Shown here piece by piece: positions 1 to 8,813 of a stretch of 64,000 bases of DNA. Location: positions 1-64,000 of the forward strand of contig JASJCB010000055.1 in assembly GCA_030066195.1 (NCBI GenBank), read 5' to 3'. Positions within the stretch are counted from its first letter, which is position 1. Each line of letters begins with the position of its first letter. Made by a program: the position numbers and the translations under genes. A model generated the notes under the pieces. That model saw only the letters and a program-made list of their open reading frames with translations, made no database searches and was not told where the DNA came from. This DNA is from Acidobacteriota bacterium (GTDB lineage: Bacteria > Acidobacteriota > Holophagae > Acanthopleuribacterales > Acanthopleuribacteraceae).

Positions 1-1
1 T

Positions 2-2494
2 GTCACGACCGCCCTGTTGGGCATACTGAAGGCCGGTTGCGCTTTCATGGCCCTGGACCCCTTCTACCCGGTGGAGCGTTTGAAGACCATGCTTGGCCAG
101 GCCCCGCCCGCGGCTATTTTGTATGAGCGCGAGCACAAGGCCCTTGCGGACAAACTGATCCCGTCCGGGGAGTTTACCGCTCTAGCAATCCCCGGGGAAA
201 CGCCCGAACAGCCCCTGGAGCCGCCTCAAATCGACTTGCGGCCCGACGATATGTGCTACATCTGCTTCACTTCGGGTTCCAGCGGCGTCCCCAAGGCAAT
301 CGCGGGCAGGCACCAGGGGCTCACTCATTTCATCCAGTGGGAAATCGACACCTTCGGCCTGCAACACGGGCCGCGGGTCAGCCAGTTGACCACGCCTTCC
401 TTCGATGCTTTCTTCCGCGACGTATTCGTGCCCTTGTGCACGGGAGGGACCATGTGCGCCGCGATTGACCGCGAGGTAATCATGGACCCGGCCCGGCTGG
501 CGGCTTGGATTCACGAACAGCGCGTCGAGGTTTGCCATATGGTGCCCACCTTGTTCCGATCGTTGCTGAGCCAGGAACTCAACGGGCAGATGTTCCCGGA
601 ATTGAAGCAGATCATGCTGGCGGGCGAGATGCTTTACCCGGACGATGTGCGGCGCTGGCGCGACATTTTCGGCGAGCGCGTCGAACTGGTCAACTTCTAC
701 GGACCCAGCGAAACCACGCTGATCAAGTTCTTCTATCGCATTCAGCCCGGCGACGACGAGCGGAAGGGCCCGCTGCCGGTCGGCCGACCCATGCGGGGCG
801 CTACGGCTGTCATTGTGGACCGCCGCAACCGGGCCGTCTCCACGGGCATGCTGGGGGAGATCCTGATCCGCACGCCCTACCGTTCCCTGGGTTACTACCG
901 GCGACCGGAATTGACCGATCAGGTTTTTGTGCCCAACCCCTTTAGCGATGATCCGAACGATATCGTCTACCGCACCGGCGATATGGGCAAGCTGCTGCCG
1001 GATGACAATTTCCTGGTCATGGGCCGCAAGGACCACCAGGTCAAGGTGCGCGGGGTGCGTGTGGAGCTCTCGGAAATCGAGACCGCCCTGAGAGCACATC
1101 CGGCGGTCGATGACCTGACCGTAATGGACCGGCTCAACAGCGAAAACGAGGTCTTGCTCTGTGCCTATTTCACTGCATCCCGTGAGGAAGTGTCACCGAG
1201 CGAGCTGCGGCGTTTCCTGGAAGCAAGCCTGCCCCCCGCCCTGATTCCTACTTTTTTCGTACGGTTGGACAGCCTGCCGCGCACCTTTAACGGCAAGATC
1301 GATCGCAAGGCCCTGCCCCTGCCGGAGGCCATGGGCAACAAGCCGAACAGGGACTTCACCGCGCCCCGGAACCAAATCGAGGAAACCCTGGCCGAGCTGG
1401 TGCGGACCACCCTTGCCCTGGAAAAGGTAGGCATTCACGACAATTTCCAGGAATTGGGCGCACACTCGCTCAAGATGATCATGCTGCTCTCCAAGGTCAG
1501 CAAAACCTTCGGGGTGAAAATGCCCCTGGCCCGCATGTTGGAAAACCCCACCGTGGCCGGCCTTGCCGAACTTACGGCATCTTTTCGGAAGAACGAGGAT
1601 GAACCTGCCTCTGCCCCGGCTGTGTTGGATCTGATGACCGGTACACAAAGCGGTAATCTGGTCCAGTTACACGCGGGCGGTCAGGGCAGTCCGGTGTTCG
1701 TGGTGCATCCGGGCGGCGGTCTGGTACAGGGTTATGCGGACCTGGCCATGGCCCTGGGAGAGCACCATCCCGTTTACGGTATCCAACAATCCGGCCTGGA
1801 CGGCGGGCCCGTTGACCAAACCGTGGAGGCCATGTCTACGCGTTACATCGGTGCCTTGAAGCAAGCGGGTCACCGGGGTCCCTTCCATCTGGCGGGTTGG
1901 TCATTCGGCGGACTGGTCGCCGTGGACATCGCCCACCGTCTCCTGGAGGCCGGCGAACGGGTCGCCTCTCTAATCCTGCTGGACACGCCGGCTCCAGTGG
2001 CCGGTTACCCCGAGGGCGAGCCGGAGGACACCCGCTTGCTGGCCTTCATCCTGGCTCAGGTTCGCACCTTGACCGAAGGAAAGCCCCTGGAAATTAAAAC
2101 CGATGAATTGGCCGGCCTTCCCGAAACCGAGCAATTGTCGTTTGTCGCCGGCAGATTGGCGGAATTGAAGCTGGTCCAGTCCGAAGAACAGGCTCAAAAA
2201 CGGTTGGCAGACCTGTTGACCGTGTTCAAGACCGATTGGCGCGCGGGGGCTCAGTACACGGCGCCCGTCCTGCAATTGCCGATAACGCTTATGAAAGCTA
2301 CCCGGCCGAGCGCCCTTACCGCCGAAAGCATGGCCGACCACCCCTTGCGCGGCGAGCCGAACTACGGCTGGGGCCGCTATACCTCTCTCCCTGTCATTAC
2401 CCATGACATTCATGCGGACCATTACAGCATGATTGCCAAACCCCATGTCCAGGAACTGGTGAAACCGTGGAAACTGTACCTGAATCCCAACTAA
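2..2494 (+). CDS. Nonribosomal peptide synthetase, C-terminal part (A-PCP-TE), 5' end outside window
   Basis: The protein activates an amino acid, carries it on a phosphopantetheine arm and releases the product. The frame is open from the first base and begins inside an adenylation domain at core A2 (LKAGCAFMALDP), so the true start lies upstream. Further cores are A3 (FTSGSSGVPK), A5 (NFYGPSETT), A7 (YRTGD) and A10 (NGKIDRK). A carrier domain follows with its serine in LGAHSLKM near base 1466; the usual GGHS is GAHS. The last 260 residues are a type I thioesterase with GWSFGG (Ser near base 1901) and a late His in DHYSM. Aligning by eye to GrsA, the pocket residues read D-A-R-H-M-A-F-L-I-K. 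Asp235 and Lys517 are kept, but the substrate is not one I can name. The gene overlaps the MATE gene by 28 bp. Any condensation domain must be upstream. Family call is certain; product unknown. Confidence 0.95.
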   Translation, partial: VTTALLGILKAGCAFMALDPFYPVERLKTMLGQAPPAAILYEREHKALADKLIPSGEFTALAIPGETPEQPLEPPQIDLRPDDMCYICFTSGSSGVPKAIAGRHQGLTHFIQWEIDTFGLQHGPRVSQLTTPSFDAFFRDVFVPLCTGGTMCAAIDREVIMDPARLAAWIHEQRVEVCHMVPTLFRSLLSQELNGQMFPELKQIMLAGEMLYPDDVRRWRDIFGERVELVNFYGPSETTLIKFFYRIQPGDDERKGPLPVGRPMRGATAVIVDRRNRAVSTGMLGEILIRTPYRSLGYYRRPELTDQVFVPNPFSDDPNDIVYRTGDMGKLLPDDNFLVMGRKDHQVKVRGVRVELSEIETALRAHPAVDDLTVMDRLNSENEVLLCAYFTASREEVSPSELRRFLEASLPPALIPTFFVRLDSLPRTFNGKIDRKALPLPEAMGNKPNRDFTAPRNQIEETLAELVRTTLALEKVGIHDNFQELGAHSLKMIMLLSKVSKTFGVKMPLARMLENPTVAGLAELTASFRKNEDEPASAPAVLDLMTGTQSGNLVQLHAGGQGSPVFVVHPGGGLVQGYADLAMALGEHHPVYGIQQSGLDGGPVDQTVEAMSTRYIGALKQAGHRGPFHLAGWSFGGLVAVDIAHRLLEAGERVASLILLDTPAPVAGYPEGEPEDTRLLAFILAQVRTLTEGKPLEIKTDELAGLPETEQLSFVAGRLAELKLVQSEEQAQKRLADLLTVFKTDWRAGAQYTAPVLQLPITLMKATRPSALTAESMADHPLRGEPNYGWGRYTSLPVITHDIHADHYSMIAKPHVQELVKPWKLYLNPN

Positions 2495-3846
2495 CCGTCG
2501 CCGCCCTGCCGGAGTCGGTCCGGTCCAGGTTGACGGCTTTCTTCACCCTGGCGCTGCCCATCATCGGCGGCCAGGTAAGCCTGATCCTGATGGGTGCGAT
2601 CGACATTGCCATGGTGGGCCGCCTGGGTACGGCCTCGATCGCCGCGGCCGGCGTGGGCACCATGCTGAACGGCGCGTTTTCCGCGTTGCTGTTCGGCGTG
2701 GGCGGCGCGGTACAGATTCTCGTGGCGCGACGCCTGGGCGAAAACAGGGAGAGGGAAGCCGGTCCTGTCCTTACCGAAGCGCTTCGCCTGGCCGCTGTCG
2801 CCGGTCTGCCCGTCAGCCTTGTCGCGGCCTGGATTGCGCCCATGCTCTTCGGACTGGTCAACACCGATACCGCGGTGATCGAGGCCGGAGTGCCCTACCT
2901 GATCGCCAGAAACCTGGGCCTGTTCTTCTATATGAGCACCTTTATCTACCAGGGATTCTACAACGGCATTCACCGCCCCATGGATTACCTGCGGGTCATC
3001 GTTTTGATTCAGATTCTCAACGTGGGGCTGAACGCCGTCCTGATCTACGGCGCCGGACCCATCTCGGGTTTCGGGGTATTGGGCGCGGGTATCGGTTCCT
3101 CCCTGGCTTTTGCTCTGGGCAGCGGCATTTACCTGCTGCGTGTGCGTTCCTTGCGAGCGCGCTTCAATACCGGCGCTCGGATGCCCGCCGATCAGAGGGC
3201 CCGCTCGCGACGCACCCTCGGTAAACTGGCCGGACCCCTGGGGCTCCAGGATTTTTCGATCATTGCGGCTTTCCTGATCTTCATGCGTCTGGCCGATCAG
3301 GTGAGCGTCGTCGCGGTGGCGGCATCCAGCATCCTGTTCCAATTGGTGAACGTCTACATCCTGCCGGGTTTTGGCTTCGGGCAGGCCGCGGCAACCCTGG
3401 TCAGCCGTTCCCTGGGCGAACGACACCCCCGGGAGGCCCGTCGTTGGGGTTTGTTTTCCGCCTCTACCGCGGCCGGTATCCTGCTGCCGATCGGCTTATT
3501 CTTCCTGGCCGCCCCGCATGCAGCCCTTTCCTTCTTCTCCGCCGAGGAAGCGGTGATGCTCCAAGCCGTACCGATCCTGCGCCTGTTGGGGGCGATGCTG
3601 GCTCTCGACGCCTTTGCGCTGGTTCTCGGCCAGGGCCTGATGGGCTCGGGAGCGGTAATACCGGTTCTTGCCTGGAGCTTTGTCGGCTTGGGGTGCATCT
3701 TCCTGCCCGGCGCATGGCTGTTCGGTGTGAACCAGGGCCACGGTCTGGCCGGCTTGTGGTTGCCCCTGTTCGTCGGGCGGGCCGTCACCGCCCTGGCTAT
3801 CCTGGTGTTGTTCCAACGCGGCCGTTGGCAACGGATTCAATTGTAA
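2467..3846 (+). CDS. MATE-family multidrug/natural-product efflux transporter
   Basis: A 459-residue polytopic inner-membrane protein with about twelve hydrophobic segments in two similar halves, the architecture and length of MATE antiporters, which export organic molecules in exchange for sodium ions or protons. The start is GTG at 2467, inside the 3' end of the synthetase gene, so the two are translationally coupled. The opening segment (LALPIIGGQV, then a GAIDIAMVGRLG-type stretch) is typical of MATE helix 1. Position in the operon suggests it exports the peptide made here or confers self-protection. That role is inferred; the family call is firm. Confidence 0.92.
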   Translation: METVPESQLTVAALPESVRSRLTAFFTLALPIIGGQVSLILMGAIDIAMVGRLGTASIAAAGVGTMLNGAFSALLFGVGGAVQILVARRLGENREREAGPVLTEALRLAAVAGLPVSLVAAWIAPMLFGLVNTDTAVIEAGVPYLIARNLGLFFYMSTFIYQGFYNGIHRPMDYLRVIVLIQILNVGLNAVLIYGAGPISGFGVLGAGIGSSLAFALGSGIYLLRVRSLRARFNTGARMPADQRARSRRTLGKLAGPLGLQDFSIIAAFLIFMRLADQVSVVAVAASSILFQLVNVYILPGFGFGQAAATLVSRSLGERHPREARRWGLFSASTAAGILLPIGLFFLAAPHAALSFFSAEEAVMLQAVPILRLLGAMLALDAFALVLGQGLMGSGAVIPVLAWSFVGLGCIFLPGAWLFGVNQGHGLAGLWLPLFVGRAVTALAILVLFQRGRWQRIQL

Positions 3847-3858
3847 GTGAGGTTTTGT

Positions 3859-4827
3859 ATGAAACATCCCCAAGTAATCGATCAGGAACGCGGGTTCCCA
3901 CTCGTGATCGATCCCGCGGCCGTGGGCCTGACGCATCCGGGTCACAAGGCGCTGACCTCCTGGTGCCTGGACCATACGGCGGATTTGAATGCCCTTCTGC
4001 AGCGGTACGGCGCCCTGCTCTTCCGCGGTTTCGGCGCCGATAACCGGGAAGCCTTGTCATCGTTTGTCAATAAGGTGTTTGGGGAACCGGCGGCCTATGT
4101 GGACGGAAATTCGCCTCGCACCAAGATGTCCGAGGGGGTTTATACCTCTACCGAGTTCCCCGCTTCCGAGACCATTACCATGCACAACGAGTTGTCCTAC
4201 TCGCAACAGTGGCCCCGTCACCTGGTGTTCTGTTGCGTCACCCCGGCCGCATCAGGCGGTGAAACACCGCTCACAGACGGCCATGCCTTGCTGCAGGCCC
4301 TGGATCCGGACCTGCCGGCAATGTTCAGGGAAAAGAAAGTTCGCTATATCCGCAACCTGCATGGCGGTAGCGGCTTCGGCCCCACCTGGCAGGAAACCTT
4401 CGAAACGGAGGATCGCGCCGCGGTGGATGCCTGGCTGGCCCAAGGTGATGCCGAGGCCGTCTGGCAGGAGGACGGCAGTCTGCGCATCAGCCAGGTTCGC
4501 GAGGCCGTTGTCGAGCATCCCGAAACCGGCCATGAGGTCTGGTTCAACCAGGCCGATCAATTCCATCCCTCTCAACTGGGCGAGGACCTCTACGAGGCCA
4601 TGATGACCCTGTACGAGGACGAACGCGCCCTGCCCATCTTCTCCGAGTTTGGTGACGGCACGCCTATAACCACGGAGATGGTCCGACACATCAAGGAAAC
4701 CGCGCTGCAACAGGCTGTCCGTTTCCCCTGGCAAAGGGGCGACCTGGTGATCATCGACAACATGCGGATCATGCACGGCCGCATGCCCTTCGAAGGAGAC
4801 CGGAAGATCCTGGTATCCATGGTATGA
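3859..4827 (+). CDS. TauD/TfdA-family Fe(II)/2-oxoglutarate dioxygenase
   Basis: A 322-residue non-haem iron oxygenase. The iron-binding facial triad is visible as HNE at residues 109-111 (the HxE variant of HxD) and a distal His at 306 in IMHGRMPF, followed by Arg315, which would bind 2-oxoglutarate. ATG at 3859 is chosen because a GTGAGG-type ribosome site lies just upstream; an in-frame GTG at 3847 is less likely. The gene follows the MATE gene by 12 bp. In peptide clusters this family hydroxylates or epoxidises a carrier-bound amino or acyl group: SyrP hydroxylates aspartate, and DdaC epoxidises the fumaramoyl-diaminopropionyl group in dapdiamide biosynthesis. Because diaminopropionate genes follow directly, a DdaC- or SyrP-like tailoring step is plausible but inferred. 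Confidence 0.9.
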   Translation: MKHPQVIDQERGFPLVIDPAAVGLTHPGHKALTSWCLDHTADLNALLQRYGALLFRGFGADNREALSSFVNKVFGEPAAYVDGNSPRTKMSEGVYTSTEFPASETITMHNELSYSQQWPRHLVFCCVTPAASGGETPLTDGHALLQALDPDLPAMFREKKVRYIRNLHGGSGFGPTWQETFETEDRAAVDAWLAQGDAEAVWQEDGSLRISQVREAVVEHPETGHEVWFNQADQFHPSQLGEDLYEAMMTLYEDERALPIFSEFGDGTPITTEMVRHIKETALQQAVRFPWQRGDLVIIDNMRIMHGRMPFEGDRKILVSMV

Positions 4828-4861
4828 TGTTTGGGATTATCTCAATCGAGGAGTGTGACCC

Positions 4862-5875
4862 ATGACCCCATCCCCCGAAATGGAAATTGCGTTTGCCGAA
4901 TCTATTCGCCCGCCCGTTAGCGGCGGCTTGTTGGAGACGATCGGCAACACTCCTTTGTTGCGGCTGGGGCGCTTGATAGACGATTGCCGCTTCCAACTCT
5001 ACGCCAAAATGGAATCGTTCAATCCGGGCGGCAGTGTCAAGGACCGCCCGGCGCTCAACATCATCCGGCAAGCCATGGCCCGCGGCGAGGTGGACGAGAA
5101 CACGACCATCGTGGAATACAGCTCCGGCAACTTCGGCATAGGCCTGGCTCAGGTCTGCGCCTTCCTGGGCTTGAAACTGATCTGTGTCACCGACGCCCGC
5201 ACCACCAAACAGAACATCGACATCCTGAGAGTCTACGGCGCCACGGTGGACATGGTCACGAAGCCCGACCCGGTCTCGGGTGAACTTTTGCAGGCCTGCG
5301 TCAACCGCGTGCAGGAACTATGCGCCGGTCTCACCAATTCTTTTTGGCCCAACCAGCACGCCAATACGGACAATTCCCTGGCCCACCGGCACACCATGCA
5401 CGAAATCGCAACGGCCCTGGAGGGTAAGGTGGATTATCTCTTCTGCGCCACCTCCACCTGCGGTACCCTGCGCGGCTGCGCGGAGTACGTGCGCGAACAC
5501 GGTTTGGACACACGTATTATCGCGGTAGACGCCAAGGGTAGCCTGATCTTCAGTAACAAGCAGTCGGAGCGTATCATCCCGGGCCACGGCGCGGGCCGTC
5601 CGCCCAAGTTGCTGCTGCCGGGCTTGTGCGACAAACATGTCCACGTCAGCGCCCTGGAGAGCATCCTGGGCTGTCGCCTGTTACTGAAGCGCGAGGCCGT
5701 CATGGCGGGCGGTTCCTCGGGCGGCATTATCAGCGCTGTGATGAACATGGCGCCGCAAATCCCTCAAAACGCCAACTGCGTGATCATAATCTGCGACCGC
5801 GGTGAGCGCTATCTGAATACGGTTTACTCCGATGCCTGGGTTCGGAGCCACTACCCTGACTTCCAGGCGCCATAA
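4862..5875 (+). CDS. sbnA: SbnA-like N-(2-amino-2-carboxyethyl)-L-glutamate synthase
   Basis: A 337-residue PLP enzyme of the cysteine-synthase fold. The Schiff-base lysine is Lys60 in GGSVKDRP. A substrate loop reads SSGNFGIGLA and a phosphate-binding loop AGGSSGG. SbnA condenses O-phospho-L-serine with L-glutamate to give ACEGA, the first step to L-2,3-diaminopropionate. The N-terminal pattern (LLETIGNTPLLRL) and the SSGNxG loop fit SbnA better than CysK, and the partner gene immediately downstream is the SbnB type, which settles the call. ATG at 4862 has a GAGGAG site 8 bases upstream. It should supply a non-proteinogenic building block for the synthetase. Confidence 0.9.
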   Translation: MTPSPEMEIAFAESIRPPVSGGLLETIGNTPLLRLGRLIDDCRFQLYAKMESFNPGGSVKDRPALNIIRQAMARGEVDENTTIVEYSSGNFGIGLAQVCAFLGLKLICVTDARTTKQNIDILRVYGATVDMVTKPDPVSGELLQACVNRVQELCAGLTNSFWPNQHANTDNSLAHRHTMHEIATALEGKVDYLFCATSTCGTLRGCAEYVREHGLDTRIIAVDAKGSLIFSNKQSERIIPGHGAGRPPKLLLPGLCDKHVHVSALESILGCRLLLKREAVMAGGSSGGIISAVMNMAPQIPQNANCVIIICDRGERYLNTVYSDAWVRSHYPDFQAP

Positions 5876-5896
5876 ATCATAAGGAAAGAGGACTCC

Positions 5897-6925
5897 ATGA
5901 ATCAGAACGACATTCTTCTTTTGAAAGGCAACGAAATCGCGGACCTGCTTGACGGTCGGGAAGCGGACCTGATGAACGCGGTGCGCGACGCCTACCTGGT
6001 GCACAAAACCGGCGACAGTTGTCTGCCCCACTCCAGTTTCGTACGTTTCCCCAACAAGGAAAAAGAGCGCATTATCGCGTTGCCCACCTACCTTGGCGGC
6101 AAATTCAACATCGCGGGCATGAAGTGGATCGCCTCCTTCCCGGGGAACCTGGCTCGCGGCATGGAACGCGCCTCGGCCCAGTTGATCCTGAACAGTACCG
6201 AGACCGGCAGGCCCCTGGCTTTTATGGAAAGCTCCATTATCAGCGCCAAACGCACGGCGGCCGGCGCGGCGCTGGCGGGTCACGTGCTGCGCGGCAACGA
6301 CACGGTGGGCAACATCGGCCTGGTGGGCTGCGGTCTGATCAACTTCGAAACCATGCGTTTTCTGTGGGCGGCGCGCCCGGCCCTCAAGACGGTTTCCGTC
6401 TATGACCTGAGCCGCGAGCGGGCGGAACAATTTATTCGTAAATGCCGCGAACTGACCGGCGAAAGCGTCACCTACCGCACCGTCGACGGCATCGAACCCA
6501 TTCTCGCGGAAAACCAGTTGATCGCCCTGGCAACCACCGCGGTTACCCCCTACCTGGACGACCTCTCGGCCTGTCCCAAGGATACGGTCATCCTGCACAC
6601 CTCGCTGAGAGACATCCAGGCGAGTGTAATTTTGGAGGCGGACAACATCGTGGACGACGTGGACCATGCGCTTCGCGCCCGCACTTCCGTCCACCTTGCC
6701 GAACTGGAAGTAGGTCACCGGGACTTCATCCGTTGCGAGATAGCAGACGTTTTCAACGGCGACAGCCCGCTGCACCCCGACCCGAAAAAACTACGCATCT
6801 TCGCACCCTTCGGTCTGGGCGTCCTGGACCTGGCGCTCGCCAAACTAACCTACGAACTGGCCCTGGAACAACAAAAGGGAACCCCCATCCAAGACTTTGT
6901 GCCGGACCCCTGGTTCAACCGATAA
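5897..6925 (+). CDS. sbnB: SbnB-like N-(2-amino-2-carboxyethyl)-L-glutamate dehydrogenase (diaminopropionate-forming)
   Basis: A 342-residue member of the ornithine cyclodeaminase/mu-crystallin family. Diagnostic stretches are GMKWIASFPGN, RASAQLILN, a run ending SIISAKRTAAGA, and a Rossmann dinucleotide motif GLVGCGLINF near residues 140-150. SbnB oxidatively cleaves ACEGA with NAD+ to L-2,3-diaminopropionate, 2-oxoglutarate and NADH. Notably, the 2-oxoglutarate released is the co-substrate of the dioxygenase two genes upstream. The gene begins 21 bp after sbnA and ends the operon; a strong terminator follows. The pairing of the two genes makes the pathway call much firmer than either alone. 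Confidence 0.9.
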   Translation: MNQNDILLLKGNEIADLLDGREADLMNAVRDAYLVHKTGDSCLPHSSFVRFPNKEKERIIALPTYLGGKFNIAGMKWIASFPGNLARGMERASAQLILNSTETGRPLAFMESSIISAKRTAAGAALAGHVLRGNDTVGNIGLVGCGLINFETMRFLWAARPALKTVSVYDLSRERAEQFIRKCRELTGESVTYRTVDGIEPILAENQLIALATTAVTPYLDDLSACPKDTVILHTSLRDIQASVILEADNIVDDVDHALRARTSVHLAELEVGHRDFIRCEIADVFNGDSPLHPDPKKLRIFAPFGLGVLDLALAKLTYELALEQQKGTPIQDFVPDPWFNR

Positions 6926-6941
6926 AATAAAACCGCGTTTC

Positions 6942-6977
6942 GGGCCGGTGCTCCCTAGGGAGAGCCGGCCCTTTTTT
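6942..6977 (+). terminator. Rho-independent terminator of the NRPS/diaminopropionate operon
   Basis: A 30-base near-perfect hairpin (arms GGGCCGG..CTCCC and GGGAG..CCGGCCC) followed by six T residues, 17 bp after the sbnB stop codon. Confidence 0.9.
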
Positions 6978-7100
6978 CTCCGACAATTACCTTGACATCT
7001 ACCGTCGATCGGCTCATGGAAATTTGGGTGGGGGTTGGTTTGAGGCCCTGACTGTCCGAGGGCCGTCAGGAAGCGTCGGAAGCATGATAAAAACAACTTT

Positions 7101-7281
7101 GGGGTATTCCCGGGAGCGCCGGCGTCCCGCCGGCTGCAAGCGATGTGACGAAGGAACGAGCGCGAATTGTCATGAGCTTTCGGATGCGACTTTAGAAACG
7201 CCGGCGCGACCCGCCTAATTTCGCCCTGGCGAAATGAACGGCTTGCAGCCCGCGAGACGCGGGCGCTCCCGGGAATACCCC
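7101..7281. repeat. MITE-like inverted-repeat element with 41-bp arms
   Basis: Arms at 7101-7141 and 7241-7281 are reverse complements with three mismatches across 41 bases and enclose about 100 bp. Each arm also contains its own small hairpin: GCCGGCG-TCC-CGCCGGC in the left arm and, read in the same orientation, GCCCGCG-TCT-CGCGGGC in the right. Two of the three mismatches between arms are the two halves of one base pair in that inner hairpin (G:C against C:G) and the third is in its loop. The spacer also holds a short hairpin around TTCGCCCTGGCGAA. No coding capacity. Confidence 0.7.
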
Positions 7282-7880
7282 ATAGTTCGCGCTTCAGGTG
7301 CGTTGATTTATGCTGAGCCGTTAGTGGTAGGACATTGTAAAACCTGCCTCAGCCACGATCGTCGCACCTCAACCTCTCCTCGGACTTGCTTTTCGTCACC
7401 TAAAAGACAAAGTAGCCTCAGCCCGGTGGAGGAAATCGACCGCTACAGCTTCCCATGGGGATTAAACCATCGCCGAATTCAAGATTAAAAACCGGGGATC
7501 GTATCCTTGCATGTATGGTCGAACTGCCTAATAGGAAACGCACCGTTACCGCTATCTTGGTTTTTTGCCGCCAATCCTCGGAATCGGGATTTCCAGGGTA
7601 TGCCGGGAGCCGGAAACGGCTCATTCCGGAACGGATCACTTGGATCCCCGTCGCCGTTTCCTAAATGCTCGCGCTTCATGGTGAACATCCGGGCTTCAAA
7701 TGGTAGATCTCCGTCACCTTGCGCCCGCTTGCGGCGCTTGTAATCAACATCCCGGCGAATCGGTATTTTATTCCGCGCCGAAAAGTATTAATCCCCGTGT
7801 CCCGATCTCTGGATTTCGCCTCAAAACAGACCATACTTGCGTCCTCAAATCAACATCCCCGGCTCAAGGACCTTAATTCC

Positions 7881-8069
7881 GGATTTCCGAGGGTACCCCC
7901 TTGCGCCGAGGAGGTACGTACATGTGACATGTGGGTACATCCTCGAGCCGGGGAGGTACCCTCGGAAGTCCATACCCTTACTTCCTGAGCCGGGGAAGTA
8001 CCGCACGGAATTCCCATATGCACCTCCCCGACCCGAGGAGGTAGCCACATGTGGCATGTGGCTACCTCC
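7881..8069. repeat. Cluster of nested palindromes
   Basis: Bases 7881-7970 form one long imperfect palindrome: outer arms CCGAGGGTACC at 7887 and GGTACCCTCGG at 7955, with an inner stem at 7908-7945 having 18-base arms and three mismatches. At 8037-8069 is a second palindrome with perfect 15-base arms (GGAGGTAGCCACATG and complement) around a TGG loop. Both inner stems share a near-identical centre, ACATGTG(A/G)CATGTG, so they are probably related copies. Confidence 0.7.
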
Positions 8070-8493
8070 CTGACGAAAGGAAGTAGCCATGGGGATGCGG
8101 ATAGACACTTTTTTGAACCCAAAAATGCCGACTGAAATGTGCAACTTGCTGATTTCAATAGTGAAACTTGGGTTTTGAGTCAAATGGGCCTGAAGGACGA
8201 GGTCACAATCTTGCCGCGCTGAACCCGTGATCGGAGATGACGGTAGTGTTTGGTTGTGATTTGCGTCCGTCGCCAGGTATGCATCATGGCTCCACAGCGC
8301 AGGAACAAACGGAAAAATACACTTCACAACCAAAAACATCTAAATGTGGTGTACTTGGGAAGATGTGCCTTGTTTTACCGGCTTGATCGTTGATAATCGC
8401 CGCCTGGAATCGAGGATTTTTCCCTGATTTCTCGATTCGGCTTGTCGAGAGACGCGAAATCTGCCCGGATTCCTCGATTCCAAAAGTCGGGGC

Positions 8494-8700
8494 GCAAAGA
8501 ATCAGTTCTCATTCTTTGCTCCTGACTTTTCCGGATCAAGGACCTACAACTAATTTCTTTCACATTATTTTTAGGGGAGCAAAGAATCAGATCTCATTCT
8601 TTGCTCCCGACTTTTCCGGATCGAGGAATCAGGACTGATTCTTTGCTCCTGACTTTTCCGGGACGAAGAATCAGTTTTGATTCTTTGCTCCTCGATTTAC
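8494..8700. repeat. Tandem, hairpin-forming GCAAAGAATCAG repeats (four units)
   Basis: Four related units begin near 8494, 8579, 8627 and 8667. The first two carry GCAAAGAAT and ATTCTTTGC as inverted arms, followed by GCTCC(T/C)GACTTTTCCGGATC. The third and fourth are shorter versions with arms GAATCA(G) and TGATTC. Units 1 and 2 are almost identical over 48 bases. Noncoding, AT-rich relative to neighbours. Confidence 0.7.
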
Positions 8701-8813
8701 CAAGACAACCATTGACAACTCGAACTGTCTGCTCTGGAACGCCATTCGACAACTACAAAACAATTTTCCGCGTTTTTCGTTTTCTTTCTTGTTATCGTGT
8801 ATGCGGTGGGGAA

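Larger units (their letters stand above)
6978..8813. other. Gene-free repeat-rich interval (about 1.8 kb)
   Basis: Between the sbnB terminator and the 3' end of the convergent acyl-CoA dehydrogenase gene I find no credible coding region. Open frames here are short, read through palindromes and lack ribosome sites. The interval holds at least three kinds of hairpin repeat, listed separately. Bases 7282-7860 and 8100-8390 show nothing I can name. The base composition of 8380-8800 is visibly more AT-rich than the flanking genes. Confidence 0.7.

Noticed and set aside
8037..8120. Short reading frame from ATG 8048 behind GAGGAGG
   Set aside because: The apparent ribosome site is one arm of the perfect palindrome, which explains it. 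The 20-odd codons have no protein character.
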